Assembly (NCBI RefSeq): GCF_000622225.1
Contig: NZ_JHWD01000012.1
Span: 61,983 to 125,982 of the forward strand
Length of the DNA: 64,000 bases
Direction: 5' to 3'
From: Roseomonas mucosa ATCC BAA-692
Lineage (GTDB): Bacteria > Pseudomonadota > Alphaproteobacteria > Acetobacterales > Acetobacteraceae
The notes under the pieces are model-generated. The model saw nothing but the letters and a program-made list of their open reading frames with translations, was not told the origin of the DNA and ran no database searches. The position numbers were made by a program, and so were the translations under genes. Positions 8,176 through 19,224 of this stretch are shown here, piece after piece. The stretch's first letter is position 1; each line of letters opens with the position of its first letter.

Positions 8176-10085
8176 CGAACGCGGACCTGCACGCGGCCAT
8201 CCGCGGGAACCCGCTGGGCACCCGCGCCGATGCCGCCCGCCTGCTGCTCGACCTGAACGCGCCGCTGCGCCCCTGCTTCAGCCCGGGACGCGCGCAGGTG
8301 CGGCTGGGGCTGGACAGCGCGCATTTCGACCGCAAGGCCGAATGGTTCGAGGGCTATGCCCGCCCGCTCTGGGGCCTCGCGCCCTTCGCGGCGGGCGGCG
8401 GCGATTTCGACGGCTGGTCCCTGTTCCGGGAGGGGCTGGCGAGCGGCAGCGACCCCGCGCATCCGGAATACTGGGAGGCCGTCACCGACCACGACCAGCG
8501 CTCGGTGGAGATGGCGGCGCTGGGCTTCGCCCTGGCCCTGGTGCCGGAGCATCTGTGGGAGCCGCTGCCGGAAACCGCGAAGCGCAACCTCGCCACCTGG
8601 CTCGGCGGCGTGCAGCGCGTCGCCATGGCCGACAACAACTGGCACTTCTTTCCGGTCATGGCGGGGCTGGGCATGGAGCGCGTCGGCCTGCCGGTCGACG
8701 AGGCTTCCCGCGACCGGCACCTGGCACGGATCGAGGAATTCTACCTCCGCGACGGCTGGTACGGCGACGGGGCCGGCGGCCATATCGACCACTACAACGG
8801 CTTCGCGCTGCAGTTCTATGGCCTCGCCTATGCCGCCCTGGCCGGCGGGCGCGACCCGGAGCGCGCCGCCCGCTACCGCGACCGTGCGGTCGCCTTCGCC
8901 CGGGGCTTCCGCCACTGGTTCGGCGATGACGGCGCCACGCTGGCGATCGGCCGTTCGCTGACCTACCGCTTCGCCACCGCCGCCTTCTGGGGCGCGCTGG
9001 CCTATGCCGGGGTGGAGGCGCTGCCCTGGGGCGTGATCCGCGGGCTCTGGGCACGGCAGATCCGCTGGTGGCTGCAACAGCCGATGCTGGACGAGGCCGG
9101 GCGGATGCGCGTCGGCTATCGCTGGCCGAACCTGCTGATGAGCGAGAACTACAATTCCCAGGGCTCGCCCTACTGGGCCTTCAAGGCCTTCCTGCCGCTC
9201 GCCCTGCCGGACACGCATCCCTTCTGGCAGGCCGAGGAGGCGCCGCACCCGGACGCGGACGGCGTGACCCTGATCCCCGGGGCCTCCATGCTGGTGCGGC
9301 GCCAGGGCGGCGACGTCACCGCCCTGCCCGCCGGGCCCAGCCACGACAACATGCGCGGCGGCACGGAGAAATACGCGAAATTCGCCTATTCCACGCATCT
9401 CGGCCCCTGCCTGGAGGCGGCGCGCTGGATCCACAACGGTGCCTGCGGCGACAACATCCTGGCCGTCAGCACGGATGAGCGGGACTGGCACATCCGCCGC
9501 GACATCCCCGCCCGCCGCCTCGGCCGGGACTGGATCGAGACCGGCTGGTCGCCGCTGGCGGGGGTGGAGGTCACGACGCTCCAGTTCTTCATCGAGGGCT
9601 GGGAGATCCGCCTGCACGACCTCCTCACCGACCGGGACGTCGCGACCCTGGAATCAGGCCATGCGGTGCCCTGCCGCGTCCGCTCCCGCAAGCGGCCGGG
9701 CGGCTCCGTGCTGGACCTCCTGTCGGAAGGCGGAATCCTGCTGCGGGTGGGGGAGGCGGCGGCGAGCGCGATCCTGGACCCCCTCGGCCGGCGGCGGAGC
9801 GGGGCGATGGATGTCATGGCCAATACCAGCCTGATGTTCCCGCAGGCCGCCGTGCCGGTGCTGGGCGGCCGCCTCCCGCCCGGCCGGCACCTGCTGGCCA
9901 CGGCGGTGCGGGCGGAGCGGCAGGCGGGGATGGCGTTTCCGCTCCCCGCCTGGGACCGGATCGCGGCCCTGGCCGCCGGGGCCGGCTGGGATGCGGCACG
10001 GGGCGTGGAACCGGGTCCGCTGCCCGGACCGCCTCAGTCGCTGCGGACCGACAACCGCGTCCCGGACCCGGTCCTGGCGATGTGA
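8172..10085 (+). CDS. DUF2264 domain-containing protein
   Basis: A 637-residue protein of the DUF2264 family, with a helical-barrel N-terminal part (about residues 1-380) and a beta-rich C-terminal part. Visible conserved segments are WFEGYARPLWGLAPF, DNNWHFFPVMAGLG, DGWYGDGAGGHIDHYNGFALQFYG, GRSLTYRFATAAFWGAL and ENYNSQGSPYWAFKAF. These aromatic and acidic clusters resemble carbohydrate-active helical barrels; from memory, some relatives are linked to glucuronidase activity, which should be verified. There is no signal peptide, so it probably acts in the cytoplasm on an imported glycoside. Start GTG 8172 overlaps the preceding stop. Confidence 0.85.
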   Translation: MTNADLHAAIRGNPLGTRADAARLLLDLNAPLRPCFSPGRAQVRLGLDSAHFDRKAEWFEGYARPLWGLAPFAAGGGDFDGWSLFREGLASGSDPAHPEYWEAVTDHDQRSVEMAALGFALALVPEHLWEPLPETAKRNLATWLGGVQRVAMADNNWHFFPVMAGLGMERVGLPVDEASRDRHLARIEEFYLRDGWYGDGAGGHIDHYNGFALQFYGLAYAALAGGRDPERAARYRDRAVAFARGFRHWFGDDGATLAIGRSLTYRFATAAFWGALAYAGVEALPWGVIRGLWARQIRWWLQQPMLDEAGRMRVGYRWPNLLMSENYNSQGSPYWAFKAFLPLALPDTHPFWQAEEAPHPDADGVTLIPGASMLVRRQGGDVTALPAGPSHDNMRGGTEKYAKFAYSTHLGPCLEAARWIHNGACGDNILAVSTDERDWHIRRDIPARRLGRDWIETGWSPLAGVEVTTLQFFIEGWEIRLHDLLTDRDVATLESGHAVPCRVRSRKRPGGSVLDLLSEGGILLRVGEAAASAILDPLGRRRSGAMDVMANTSLMFPQAAVPVLGGRLPPGRHLLATAVRAERQAGMAFPLPAWDRIAALAAGAGWDAARGVEPGPLPGPPQSLRTDNRVPDPVLAM

Positions 10086-10101
10086 CGCCCCGGGCGGCGC
10101 C

Positions 10102-10575
10102 TCACTCGCAGCGGAGCGCCGCCCGCATCTCCTGCGCCCCCAGCGGGTCGCAGAGGGCCGCCAGGCGCCCGGCGGCGATCACGGCATAGCGGTGCAGCAG
10201 CGACTTGCGCCGTGCCGGGGCCAGAGGGCGGTGCGGGGCCTCGCGCAGGACGGCCGTCTCGTAGCCGTCGGTGCACCAGAGGCCGACCTCCTCCGGGATG
10301 AGGTCCTGCGGGAAGTCGCAATCCACCGCGAAGAACAGCCGGTCGCACCATTCCAGGTACTGCGGCCATTTCGCATCGGAAAGAAAGTCGCGCGGCCCGC
10401 TCTTCACCTCGATGGCGTTCAACTGACCTTCCGGCGTGAGCGCCATGATATCGAGCCTGCGCCCGCAGGGGATCGGCACTTCCAGCACGGGCGCCCAGCC
10501 CAGGCGGGCGCAATGGCGCATGGCGGAACGGCAGACCAGCGCGGTGCGGTCGGGGACGGACAGGTCGAGCGGCAT
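10102..10575 (-). CDS. mmcB: MmcB family DNA repair protein
   Basis: A 157-residue protein of the MmcB family, named from Caulobacter, where it is linked to DNA damage repair. A PD-(D/E)XK-like nuclease core is visible as RRLDIMAL followed by NAIEVKSG, giving the Asp and the Glu-x-Lys, then the signature DFLSDAKWPQYLEWCDRLFFAVD. I chose the ATG at 10575 because the conserved N-terminal helix begins just after it. It is a single gene, convergent with the DUF2264 gene. Confidence 0.85.
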   Translation of the reverse strand: MPLDLSVPDRTALVCRSAMRHCARLGWAPVLEVPIPCGRRLDIMALTPEGQLNAIEVKSGPRDFLSDAKWPQYLEWCDRLFFAVDCDFPQDLIPEEVGLWCTDGYETAVLREAPHRPLAPARRKSLLHRYAVIAAGRLAALCDPLGAQEMRAALRCE

Positions 10576-10722
10576 GAGAACGAATCGGGGACAGAATGCC
10601 AGCGGAGTCAAGCGCCGGCGGCCCGCCTTCACGGATGCGCCAGGGAGGCTGTCCATTCCTGGCATCGCTTTGGGGAAGCGCCCTATCCTGGCGGGGCAGC
10701 GGACAGGAGCACGGATCAGGTC

Positions 10723-11076
10723 ATGAGGCCGAGCCTTCGCAACCTGGCTTATGGACTGATCCAGGGGCTGGGCTGGATCGGCGTCTTCGCCCTGATCGGG
10801 GCGAGCCTGCTGCTGGTCCGGCGCATGGGCTTCCCGGCCGTGCTGCTGCTCGGCCTGATCGCCAGCCTGGTCTGTGTCCGGGCCGAGTTGTCGCAGGACA
10901 CGCCAAGCTGGGGGCGGGACATCTTCGCCGCCCGCTGGCACAGCCGCCCCGATGTGTCGGAACGGCAGGCCTCGGCGGAGCAGGTCGCCACGCTCCGCTT
11001 CTACCGGAACTGCGGCTTCGCGCTGATCCTGGCCGGCGCGCTGGGCTCGGCCTGGCAGGTCTGGCGGATGGGCTGA
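10723..11076 (+). CDS. Hypothetical membrane protein
   Basis: A 117-residue protein that I do not recognise. Three hydrophobic segments are visible, at about residues 8-28 (GLIQGLGWIGVFALIGASLL), 34-50 (FPAVLLLGLIASLVCV) and 95-112 (GFALILAGALGSAWQVW), with a soluble stretch in between (SWGRDIFAARWHSRPDVSERQ). The start at 10723 follows GGACAGGAG within about 14 bases. Codon use resembles its neighbours. No function is inferred. Confidence 0.65.
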   Translation: MRPSLRNLAYGLIQGLGWIGVFALIGASLLLVRRMGFPAVLLLGLIASLVCVRAELSQDTPSWGRDIFAARWHSRPDVSERQASAEQVATLRFYRNCGFALILAGALGSAWQVWRMG

Positions 11077-11119
11077 ACGGCGGCCGGCCCACCCGGACGC
11101 CGGCCAGGCCTTTCCGGGC

Positions 11120-12073
11120 TCAGTGCCCGGTGAAGGCGGCGCGTTCCTCCGCCCCGTCGTCCCGCTCGCCCGTCGGGCGCCCGGCCCAGAAGCCCGCGAT
11201 CAGCGAGCCGGACAGGTTGTGCCAGACGGAGAAGAGTGCGCCCGGCAGGGCCGCGAGCGGCGAGAAGTAGATCTTGCCCAGCGCGGCGGCGAGGCCGGAA
11301 TTCTGCATCCCGACCTCCAGCGCCAGGGTGCGGCAGATGCTTTCCTCGAAGCCGAGCAGCCGCCCGCCCCAGTAGCCGCCGAGCAGGCCGATGCCGTTGT
11401 GCAGCACCACGCCCAGCATCACCACCGGCCCCACCGCGGCGATGCTGTTGCGGGTGCCCGCCACGACGGCGCCGATGATCAGCAGGATCGCGATCATGGA
11501 GACCAGCGGCAGCACCGGCTTCACCCCCCGCACGACGCGCGGCACGAGATGGCTCGCCACCAGCCCGGCGGCGATGGGCAGGGCGACGATCTGCAGGATG
11601 CTGGTCAGCAGGCCGAAGGTGTCCACCGCGATCTCGGCCGAGACGTAGAGCCGGGTGAGCAGCGGCGTCGCCACCACGCCCACCACGGTGGACAGCGCGC
11701 TGATCGTCACCGCCAGCGCCACGTCGCCACGCGAAAGATAGACCATGACCGTGGAGGCGGTGCCGCTCGCCACGCTGCCCACCAGCACCATGCCGGCGGA
11801 CAGGTCGGGCGGCATGTGCAGCAGCCGGGCGATGGCCCAGGCGGCCAGAGGCATGATCAGGTAGTGCAGCCCGACCCCGGCCAGAACCGGCGCGGGGCGC
11901 GTGATCACCCGGCGGAAATCCTCCAGCTTCAGGGTGACGCCCATGGCGAACATGATCAGCGACAGCAGCAGCGTGACCCAGGGCGCGACCGGCTGGAACA
12001 CGGCGGGGGAGAGATAGGCCAGGACGGCGGCGATCACCGCCCAGAGCGGGAAGAGCCGGGTGACGGCGGACAT
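11120..12073 (-). CDS. Bile acid:sodium symporter (BASS) family transporter
   Basis: A 317-residue inner-membrane protein with about 9-10 predicted helices, of the BASS/SBF family. Signatures include [15 protein letters not shown] in the second to third helix, [23 protein letters not shown], whose crossover region in relatives binds sodium, and [16 protein letters not shown] near the C-terminus. Relatives import organic anions such as bile acids, pantoate or 2-keto acids with sodium; the substrate here is unknown. The start [13 protein letters not shown] fits a short cytoplasmic tail. Confidence 0.9.
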   Translation of the reverse strand: MSAVTRLFPLWAVIAAVLAYLSPAVFQPVAPWVTLLLSLIMFAMGVTLKLEDFRRVITRPAPVLAGVGLHYLIMPLAAWAIARLLHMPPDLSAGMVLVGSVASGTASTVMVYLSRGDVALAVTISALSTVVGVVATPLLTRLYVSAEIAVDTFGLLTSILQIVALPIAAGLVASHLVPRVVRGVKPVLPLVSMIAILLIIGAVVAGTRNSIAAVGPVVMLGVVLHNGIGLLGGYWGGRLLGFEESICRTLALEVGMQNSGLAAALGKIYFSPLAALPGALFSVWHNLSGSLIAGFWAGRPTGERDDGAEERAAFTGH

Positions 12074-12355
12074 GGCGGCAACTCGTCGGAGAAGCGGTTT
12101 TAACGGATGCGGGGCCGGCTCCTGTAGAGGCTCGTCCGGGCGCCGGTAACCCCGCCGCGCCGCAAGGCAGCCCCGTGCCCCCGTCCATGTCGCCCAGCCA
12201 AAAGGGTCCGGCCCGCGCCGCCCCCGGCCGGCGCGCCCGCCTCGTGGGCTCCGCCCCATGCCCGCTGCCGGGCACCCTCCCCGGGCACCCTCCCCCGGCT
12301 CTTGACCCGGCCGGGTGCCGGAGGCCTGTTGCGGGTTGGAGGAGGACACGTCCAC

Positions 12356-13330
12356 ATGATCCATCGCCGCAGCGCCTTGCGGGCCCTGGCCGCCCTCGGC
12401 CCCATCGCCGCCAGCCTGTCCCGCCCCGCCCGGGCCCAGGGCGCGCCGCCCCTGCATCTCGTGGTGCCCGCCCCGCCGGGCGGCCCGACCGACATCCTGG
12501 CCCGGGTCCTGGCGGAAGGCGCGCATCCGTCCCTGGGCCGCATCGTGGTGGTGGACAACAAGCCCGGCGCCGGCGGCGTGATCGGCAGCGAGGCCGTGGC
12601 CCGTGCCGCGCCCGACGGCAACACCATCGTGCTGGGCCACAACCAGACCCACGCCTCGAACCAGTGGATGATGCCGAACCTGCCCTACGACGTCCTCGAG
12701 AGCTTCACCCCCGTCGCGCGGCTGGGCACGGTCCACCATGCGCTGGTGGTCGGGGCGGACTCGCCCTCGCGCAGCCTGGCGGAGCTGATCGGGCGCGGGC
12801 GGCGGGAGGAGCTGAGCTATGCCTCATCCCAGGCCGGCTCCGCCTCGCATGTGATCAGCGAGACGCTGGTGCGGCGCACGGGGATGCGGGCGGTCCACGT
12901 GCCCTATCGCGGCGCCGCCCCGGCGGCGACCGACACGATGACCGGGGTTGTGGATTTCTACACCGCCACCTTCCCCTCGGTCGCGCCACTGGTGCGCGAC
13001 GGCAAGCTGCGCGCCCTGGCCATCGGCGCCCCGGCCCGCCTGCCGGACTTCCCCGACATCCCCACCGCCACCGAGGCCGGGCAGCCCGAGCCCTTCGTGG
13101 ATGCCTGGTTCGGCCTCTTCGCACCGGCGCAGACCCCCGCACCCGTGGTGGAGCGGATCGCCGGGGCCATGCTCGGCGTGGTGCAGGACCCGGCGATGGG
13201 GGAGAAGCTGCGGAATGCCGGCTTCACCCTCGCCCCGCAGGGGCCGGGGGAATTCGCGGCCTTCCAGAAGCAGGAGGTCGCCCGCTGGCGGGAGATGGTG
13301 CGGCTGACCGGGGTGAAGCTGGAGGGCTGA
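12356..13330 (+). CDS. Tripartite tricarboxylate transporter (Bug family) substrate-binding protein
   Basis: A second orphan TTT receptor, 324 residues. The signal peptide [20 protein letters not shown] with an ARAQ-like cleavage site is followed by [46 protein letters not shown] and [16 protein letters not shown]. The ATG follows GGAGGAGG by about 10 bases. There are no TctA or TctB genes nearby. It is 202 bases upstream of the aldo/keto reductase in the same direction. Confidence 0.9.
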   Translation: MIHRRSALRALAALGPIAASLSRPARAQGAPPLHLVVPAPPGGPTDILARVLAEGAHPSLGRIVVVDNKPGAGGVIGSEAVARAAPDGNTIVLGHNQTHASNQWMMPNLPYDVLESFTPVARLGTVHHALVVGADSPSRSLAELIGRGRREELSYASSQAGSASHVISETLVRRTGMRAVHVPYRGAAPAATDTMTGVVDFYTATFPSVAPLVRDGKLRALAIGAPARLPDFPDIPTATEAGQPEPFVDAWFGLFAPAQTPAPVVERIAGAMLGVVQDPAMGEKLRNAGFTLAPQGPGEFAAFQKQEVARWREMVRLTGVKLEG

Positions 13331-13532
13331 ACCCCCCGGCCCTGTGACCGGAAGCGGGCTGGCCAAGCCGGGCCGGCGGAGGGATGCTGGCTGTGCAGGC
13401 CCGGCGCAGCCGGTCGAAGCCATGCTCTCCCGGCCCCCGGGCATGCTCCCCTGCGGCCCGCGGGCTGGCCCCGCCGCCGATGGCATCACGGGAACCCGGA
13501 CGGGCGGGCCGCGACAACGGAAGGACAGGACC

Positions 13533-14483
13533 ATGGAACGACGCCCGCTCGGCCGATCCGGCCTCACGCTCCCGCCTCTGGTCTTCGGCGGCAATGTCTT
13601 CGGCTGGACGGCGGACGAGACCACCTCCTTCCGCCTGCTCGACCGGCTGGTGGAGGCAGGATTCAACGCCATCGACACGGCCGACATCTATTCCCACTGG
13701 GCACCGGGCCATAGCGGGGGCGAATCCGAGAACGTCATCGGCCAGTGGCTGAAGCGGCGCGGCCGGCGCGACGACGTGCTGATCCTCACCAAGGTCGGCG
13801 GCGAGATGCCGGGCCAGGGCAAGGGCCTTGGCCGCGACTGGATCAGGAAGGAGGTGGAGCATTCGCTGAAGCGCCTGCGCACCGACTACATCGACCTCTA
13901 CCAGTCGCATTTCGACGACCCCGGCACGCCGCTCGCCGAGACCATGGGCGCCTATGCCGAGCTGATCGCCGAGGGCAAGGTGCGGGCCGTGGGCGCCTCC
14001 AACTATTCCGCCGCGCGGCTGCGCGAGGCGCTGACCGCCGCCGCCGAGCTGGGCGTGCCGCGCTACGAGAGCCTGCAGCCGCACTACAACCTCGTGGAGC
14101 GCGAGGGGTTCGAGGAGGAGCTGCAGCCGCTCTGCTACGAGGAGGGGATCGGCGTGATCACCTATTTCTCGCTCGCCGCCGGCTTCCTCACCGGCAAGTA
14201 CCGCAGCGAGGAGGATCTGGGGCAGAGCCCACGCGGCGGCGGCGTGAAGAAGTACCTGAACCCCCGGGGACTCGCCGTGCTGCGCGCCTTGGACGAGGTT
14301 TCCGCCCGCCATGGCGTCACCCAGGCGCAGGTCGCCATTGCCTGGCTGGCCAACCGCGGCGGCGTCACCGCCCCGATCGCCAGCGCCACCCGGCTGGAAC
14401 AGCTGGAGGACCTGCTGAAGGCAGCCACGCTCAAGCTATCCGCCGAGGATACGGCGCTGCTCGACGAGGCCAGCGCGCCCTAG
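13533..14483 (+). CDS. Aldo/keto reductase
   Basis: A 316-residue NADPH-dependent aldo/keto reductase of the Tas/YhdN-like group. The catalytic tetrad can be placed as Asp48 and Tyr53 (AIDTADIYSHW), Lys87 (ILTKVGG) and His126 (LYQSHFDDP). The C-terminal cofactor loop is PIASATRLEQLEDL, close to the usual PGA-type phosphate-binding segment. It reduces aldehydes or ketones; no substrate can be assigned. The start at 13533 follows AGGACAGGACC. Confidence 0.9.
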   Translation: MERRPLGRSGLTLPPLVFGGNVFGWTADETTSFRLLDRLVEAGFNAIDTADIYSHWAPGHSGGESENVIGQWLKRRGRRDDVLILTKVGGEMPGQGKGLGRDWIRKEVEHSLKRLRTDYIDLYQSHFDDPGTPLAETMGAYAELIAEGKVRAVGASNYSAARLREALTAAAELGVPRYESLQPHYNLVEREGFEEELQPLCYEEGIGVITYFSLAAGFLTGKYRSEEDLGQSPRGGGVKKYLNPRGLAVLRALDEVSARHGVTQAQVAIAWLANRGGVTAPIASATRLEQLEDLLKAATLKLSAEDTALLDEASAP

Positions 14484-14634
14484 CGCCGGGCCGGGGAAGG
14501 CGCATGCCTCCCCCGGCTCCCTCTCCTCCGTCCAGGATGGGAGGATAGTCCCTTTAATGAGACGATTTTCAGTTATTGCTTCGAATCCTGGAACCATGCT
14601 CATCTTCGCTTCTGCGAGAAGCTGAAGAGAAACG

Positions 14635-14844
14635 ATGCGTCTGGTCATTCGAACTCTCAATCAGGCGATCCTGACCCAGCAGAGGATTCACGACGAAGCC
14701 TTGCAGCAGGCTGGCTCCACCCAGCTCGCGCATGTCCGAATGGCGTTCCACGATGTCGCGGAAGCGGCGATGCTGGCTATCCGCCACTTGCAGAACCGTC
14801 TCCTGGCGGCGAGCCGGCCGCTGTCGCACGACCGGCGGGAATGA
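14635..14844 (+). CDS. Possible small hypothetical protein
   Basis: A 69-codon frame starting MRLVIRTLNQAILTQQRIHD, mostly helical and Gln/Ala-rich. The start is preceded by GAAGAGAA. The region from 14560 to 14700 is less GC-rich than its surroundings, yet third codon positions in this frame still favour G or C. I recognise no family. An 86-codon frame on the other strand is less convincing. This could be a real small gene or chance. Confidence 0.4.
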   Translation: MRLVIRTLNQAILTQQRIHDEALQQAGSTQLAHVRMAFHDVAEAAMLAIRHLQNRLLAASRPLSHDRRE

Positions 14845-14847
14845 GGG

Positions 14848-14876
14848 GGCGGCCGGCCCAGGAGGGGCCGGCCGCC
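14848..14876. terminator. Strong hairpin between convergent genes
   Basis: A perfect 12-base stem (14848-14859 with 14865-14876) around an AGGAG loop lies exactly between the small plus-strand frame and the pcaG stop. Its position suggests a bidirectional transcription terminator, although no T-run follows. Confidence 0.6.
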
Positions 14877-14884
14877 TGGAGACC

Positions 14885-15526
14885 TCAGACGTCGAAGAAG
14901 ACGGTCTCGTCCGCGCCGCCCTGCAGGCGGATGTCGAAGGTGTAGACCACCTTGCCGTCGCGCTCGGAACGCTGCGCGATCAGGGTCTTCCGGCGCTCCG
15001 CCTGCTCGACGATGTTGAGCACCGGGTCCTTCCTGTTCGCCTCCTCCTCGTCGGAGAAGTACATGCGCGTGCTCAGGCCGATATTGATGCCGCGCGCCGC
15101 GACCCAGAAGTTGACATGCGGCGCCATCTCGCCCCGCCCCGCGCGGCCGGCGACCTTGCCGGGCTTGATCGTCTCGAAGGTATAGACGCCGGTGTCGAAG
15201 GCCGTGCCGGTGCGGCCCCAGCCGCGGAAGGCCGGGTCCACCGGCTTGTCCTGCTGGTCGGCCTCATGGTCGTACTTGCCGGCGGCATTGGCCTGCCAGA
15301 TCTCCAGCAGGATGTCCTTGCAGAGCGAACCCGTGCCGTCGATGACGCGGCCCTCGATGGTGATGCGCTCGCCCTGGGTCTCGGGCGTCACCAGCGTGTT
15401 GCTGAAGTCCTTCTCGAAGATGTCGAAGCCCGCCTGGTGCGGGATCAGCCCGATATGCACATAGGGGCCGGCGGTCTGGGACGGCGTTTCCTGGAGGAAG
15501 GAGGCCGGGGCGTTGACGTTGAACAT
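14885..15526 (-). CDS. pcaG: Protocatechuate 3,4-dioxygenase, alpha subunit
   Basis: The 213-residue alpha subunit of the intradiol ring-cleaving dioxygenase that opens protocatechuate to carboxymuconate. The sequence shows the family's PSQTAGPYVHIGL, ITIEGRVIDGTG, EIWQANAAGKYDHE, GWGRTGTAFDTGVYTF and PHVNFWVAARGI. As expected for alpha, the paired iron-ligand histidines of the beta subunit are not conserved (PHVNFWV in place of HIHFS). It starts 6 bases after the pcaH stop. I see no other pca genes in the window. Confidence 0.95.
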   Translation of the reverse strand: MFNVNAPASFLQETPSQTAGPYVHIGLIPHQAGFDIFEKDFSNTLVTPETQGERITIEGRVIDGTGSLCKDILLEIWQANAAGKYDHEADQQDKPVDPAFRGWGRTGTAFDTGVYTFETIKPGKVAGRAGRGEMAPHVNFWVAARGINIGLSTRMYFSDEEEANRKDPVLNIVEQAERRKTLIAQRSERDGKVVYTFDIRLQGGADETVFFDV

Positions 15527-15532
15527 GGGCGC

Positions 15533-17410
<1,878 letters not shown>

Positions 17411-17463
17411 TTAGCCTTGTTGTGTATGATGCGACGCAGCAACCATAGGTGGACAGGGCTGAG

Positions 17464-19155
17464 ATGAGCACCATCACGAGGCTGCGGGTCGGCAACGAAG
17501 ACTTTCTTGTCGCGGCGATGATCGAGCGGTGCCCGAAGTCGATGATGATCCGGGAACTGCTGCAGAACGCGCTGGAGGCCGCCCAGAGCGCGCCGAACGG
17601 GGAGCGGCGGGTGGAATTCTCGGCCCTGACGGTCGATGGGGCGCGCAAGCTGGCCCTGTGGAACGCCGGACGGGGGCTGACCGCGGCGGAACTCTACCGG
17701 ATGTGCGACATCGCCGCCTCGATCAACAAGGTGAACGGGCTCGACGCCAATTTCGGCATGGGTGCCAAGGTGGCCTCCCTGCCCTCCAACCAGCATGGGA
17801 TGCGCTATCGCTCCTGCCGTGACGGGGTGGTGCATGAGGTGGTGCTGGGCAAGCGGGGCGGCACCTATGGCCGCCTGCACCAGCCCGCCCCGGACGGCCG
17901 CCTGACCGAGATCGTCGAGGTCACCGGACTGGCCCGGGCCGAGGGGCGGGACACCGCGAGCGACTGGACCGAGGTGGTTCTGCTCGGCAACCGGGCGGAG
18001 CAGGACACCGTGGCCGATCCCTTCGACGGCCATCCGCGCAGCCCGGCCAACTGGCTCATCGAGACCATCGGCGGCCGCTATTTCCGCTTCCTGCCCGGCG
18101 GTAGCGTGCTGCTGCAGCCCGGCATCCACCCGGTCACCGCCAGCTATGCGCTCCGCAGCCTGGAGCAGCGGCTCGCCGCCCTGCCGCACTACGAGCGCGT
18201 GGCGCTGCCGGATGGCGTCGTGATCCACTATGCCTACGACGCCCCGCATCCGGACAAGCCGGGGGCCAACCTCAGCCAGCCCTCCGGCCTGGAGAATGCG
18301 GAAGGCATGGCCGGCATCGTCTTCCGCGACGAGATCTTCGCGGTGATGCGCGGCGCCCAGTGGCGGCGCGAGGCGCCGAGCTTCGGCGTGCCGGTGGGCG
18401 CGCGGCATGTCTCCATCCTGGTGGAGCTGCCTTCGGACCATCCGGTGCAGGCGGAAGGCTATCGCGAGTTCCTGCGCTACCGCGGCGGCGCGCAGGCGCA
18501 GGTGCGGCTGGCCGATCTCGCCCCCCTCATCGCCGAGCACCAGCCGGGCTGGCTGAGGGAGATCCTGGCCGGCAGTTCGCCCTCCGCCGCCCTGGTGGCC
18601 GAGGCGCAGCAGGAGATGGGGGAGCTGCTGCGGAGCCTGGGCGTCGCGCGCCGCCGCCCGCCCCGCCCGCGCACGGAGGACATGCCGCCCCCCGCGACGC
18701 CGGTGGCGCCGCCGGCCGCTCGCCCGGTGGTGATCGAGACCGCGCCCGCCCTGTTCCTGCTGCGCGGTGCCGCCGAGGTGGCCGATGCCGGGCTGACCTT
18801 CCGCGCCGCCTGCTACTATCCGGAAAGCCACCAGCTCCACATCAACCTGACCTATCCGGCGGTGGCGGTGATGGCCTCCATGCTGACCGGCAGCGAGGAC
18901 AGCGAGGAGGTCGCCCCGGCGGTGCAGGCCGCCGCGACCGAGATCGCCGAGCGCAGCATGGTCATGCGGGTGGCACGCGCACTGGTCCATGGGCTGGCCA
19001 AGCGCGGGCGCCCGCGCGAATGGAACGATGGGCAGTTGCGGGTGCTGCTGTCCGCGGAAAGCCTGACGTTGGCGGCCGACGATGTGCATGCCGGCTTCAC
19101 CGAGGCGCAGGAGAGCTTCCGCCAGAGCGTGCTGGCCGTCCCCATGGCGGAATAG
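17464..19155 (+). CDS. Orphan GHKL-type ATPase of unknown function
   Basis: A 563-residue soluble protein with an N-terminal HSP90/MutL-like ATP-binding fold. The N box is RELLQNALEAA (Glu31, Asn35). The G1 motif is LWNAGRGL, with Asn67 where most families have Asp. The G2 motif is NFGMGAKVAS (about residues 97-105). No histidine-kinase dimerisation domain, receiver or membrane segment is present. A Pro-rich linker (residues 395-425) separates a C-terminal helical region (about 430-563). The start at 17464 places the first strand normally. I cannot assign a function; remodelling or DNA-transaction roles are possible by fold only. Confidence 0.8.
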   Translation: MSTITRLRVGNEDFLVAAMIERCPKSMMIRELLQNALEAAQSAPNGERRVEFSALTVDGARKLALWNAGRGLTAAELYRMCDIAASINKVNGLDANFGMGAKVASLPSNQHGMRYRSCRDGVVHEVVLGKRGGTYGRLHQPAPDGRLTEIVEVTGLARAEGRDTASDWTEVVLLGNRAEQDTVADPFDGHPRSPANWLIETIGGRYFRFLPGGSVLLQPGIHPVTASYALRSLEQRLAALPHYERVALPDGVVIHYAYDAPHPDKPGANLSQPSGLENAEGMAGIVFRDEIFAVMRGAQWRREAPSFGVPVGARHVSILVELPSDHPVQAEGYREFLRYRGGAQAQVRLADLAPLIAEHQPGWLREILAGSSPSAALVAEAQQEMGELLRSLGVARRRPPRPRTEDMPPPATPVAPPAARPVVIETAPALFLLRGAAEVADAGLTFRAACYYPESHQLHINLTYPAVAVMASMLTGSEDSEEVAPAVQAAATEIAERSMVMRVARALVHGLAKRGRPREWNDGQLRVLLSAESLTLAADDVHAGFTEAQESFRQSVLAVPMAE

Positions 19156-19224
19156 CGATCCGTACCGGTCCCCGGGGATATCCCCGGGGGCACCGAGGGT
19201 CTGGCCGGACCTGCCGTGCCAGTT

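Noticed and set aside
12265..12300. Short repeated GGGCACCCTCCCC units before the second TTT receptor
   Set aside because: Only two imperfect copies in GC-rich leader DNA, with no structure or spacing that suggests function.
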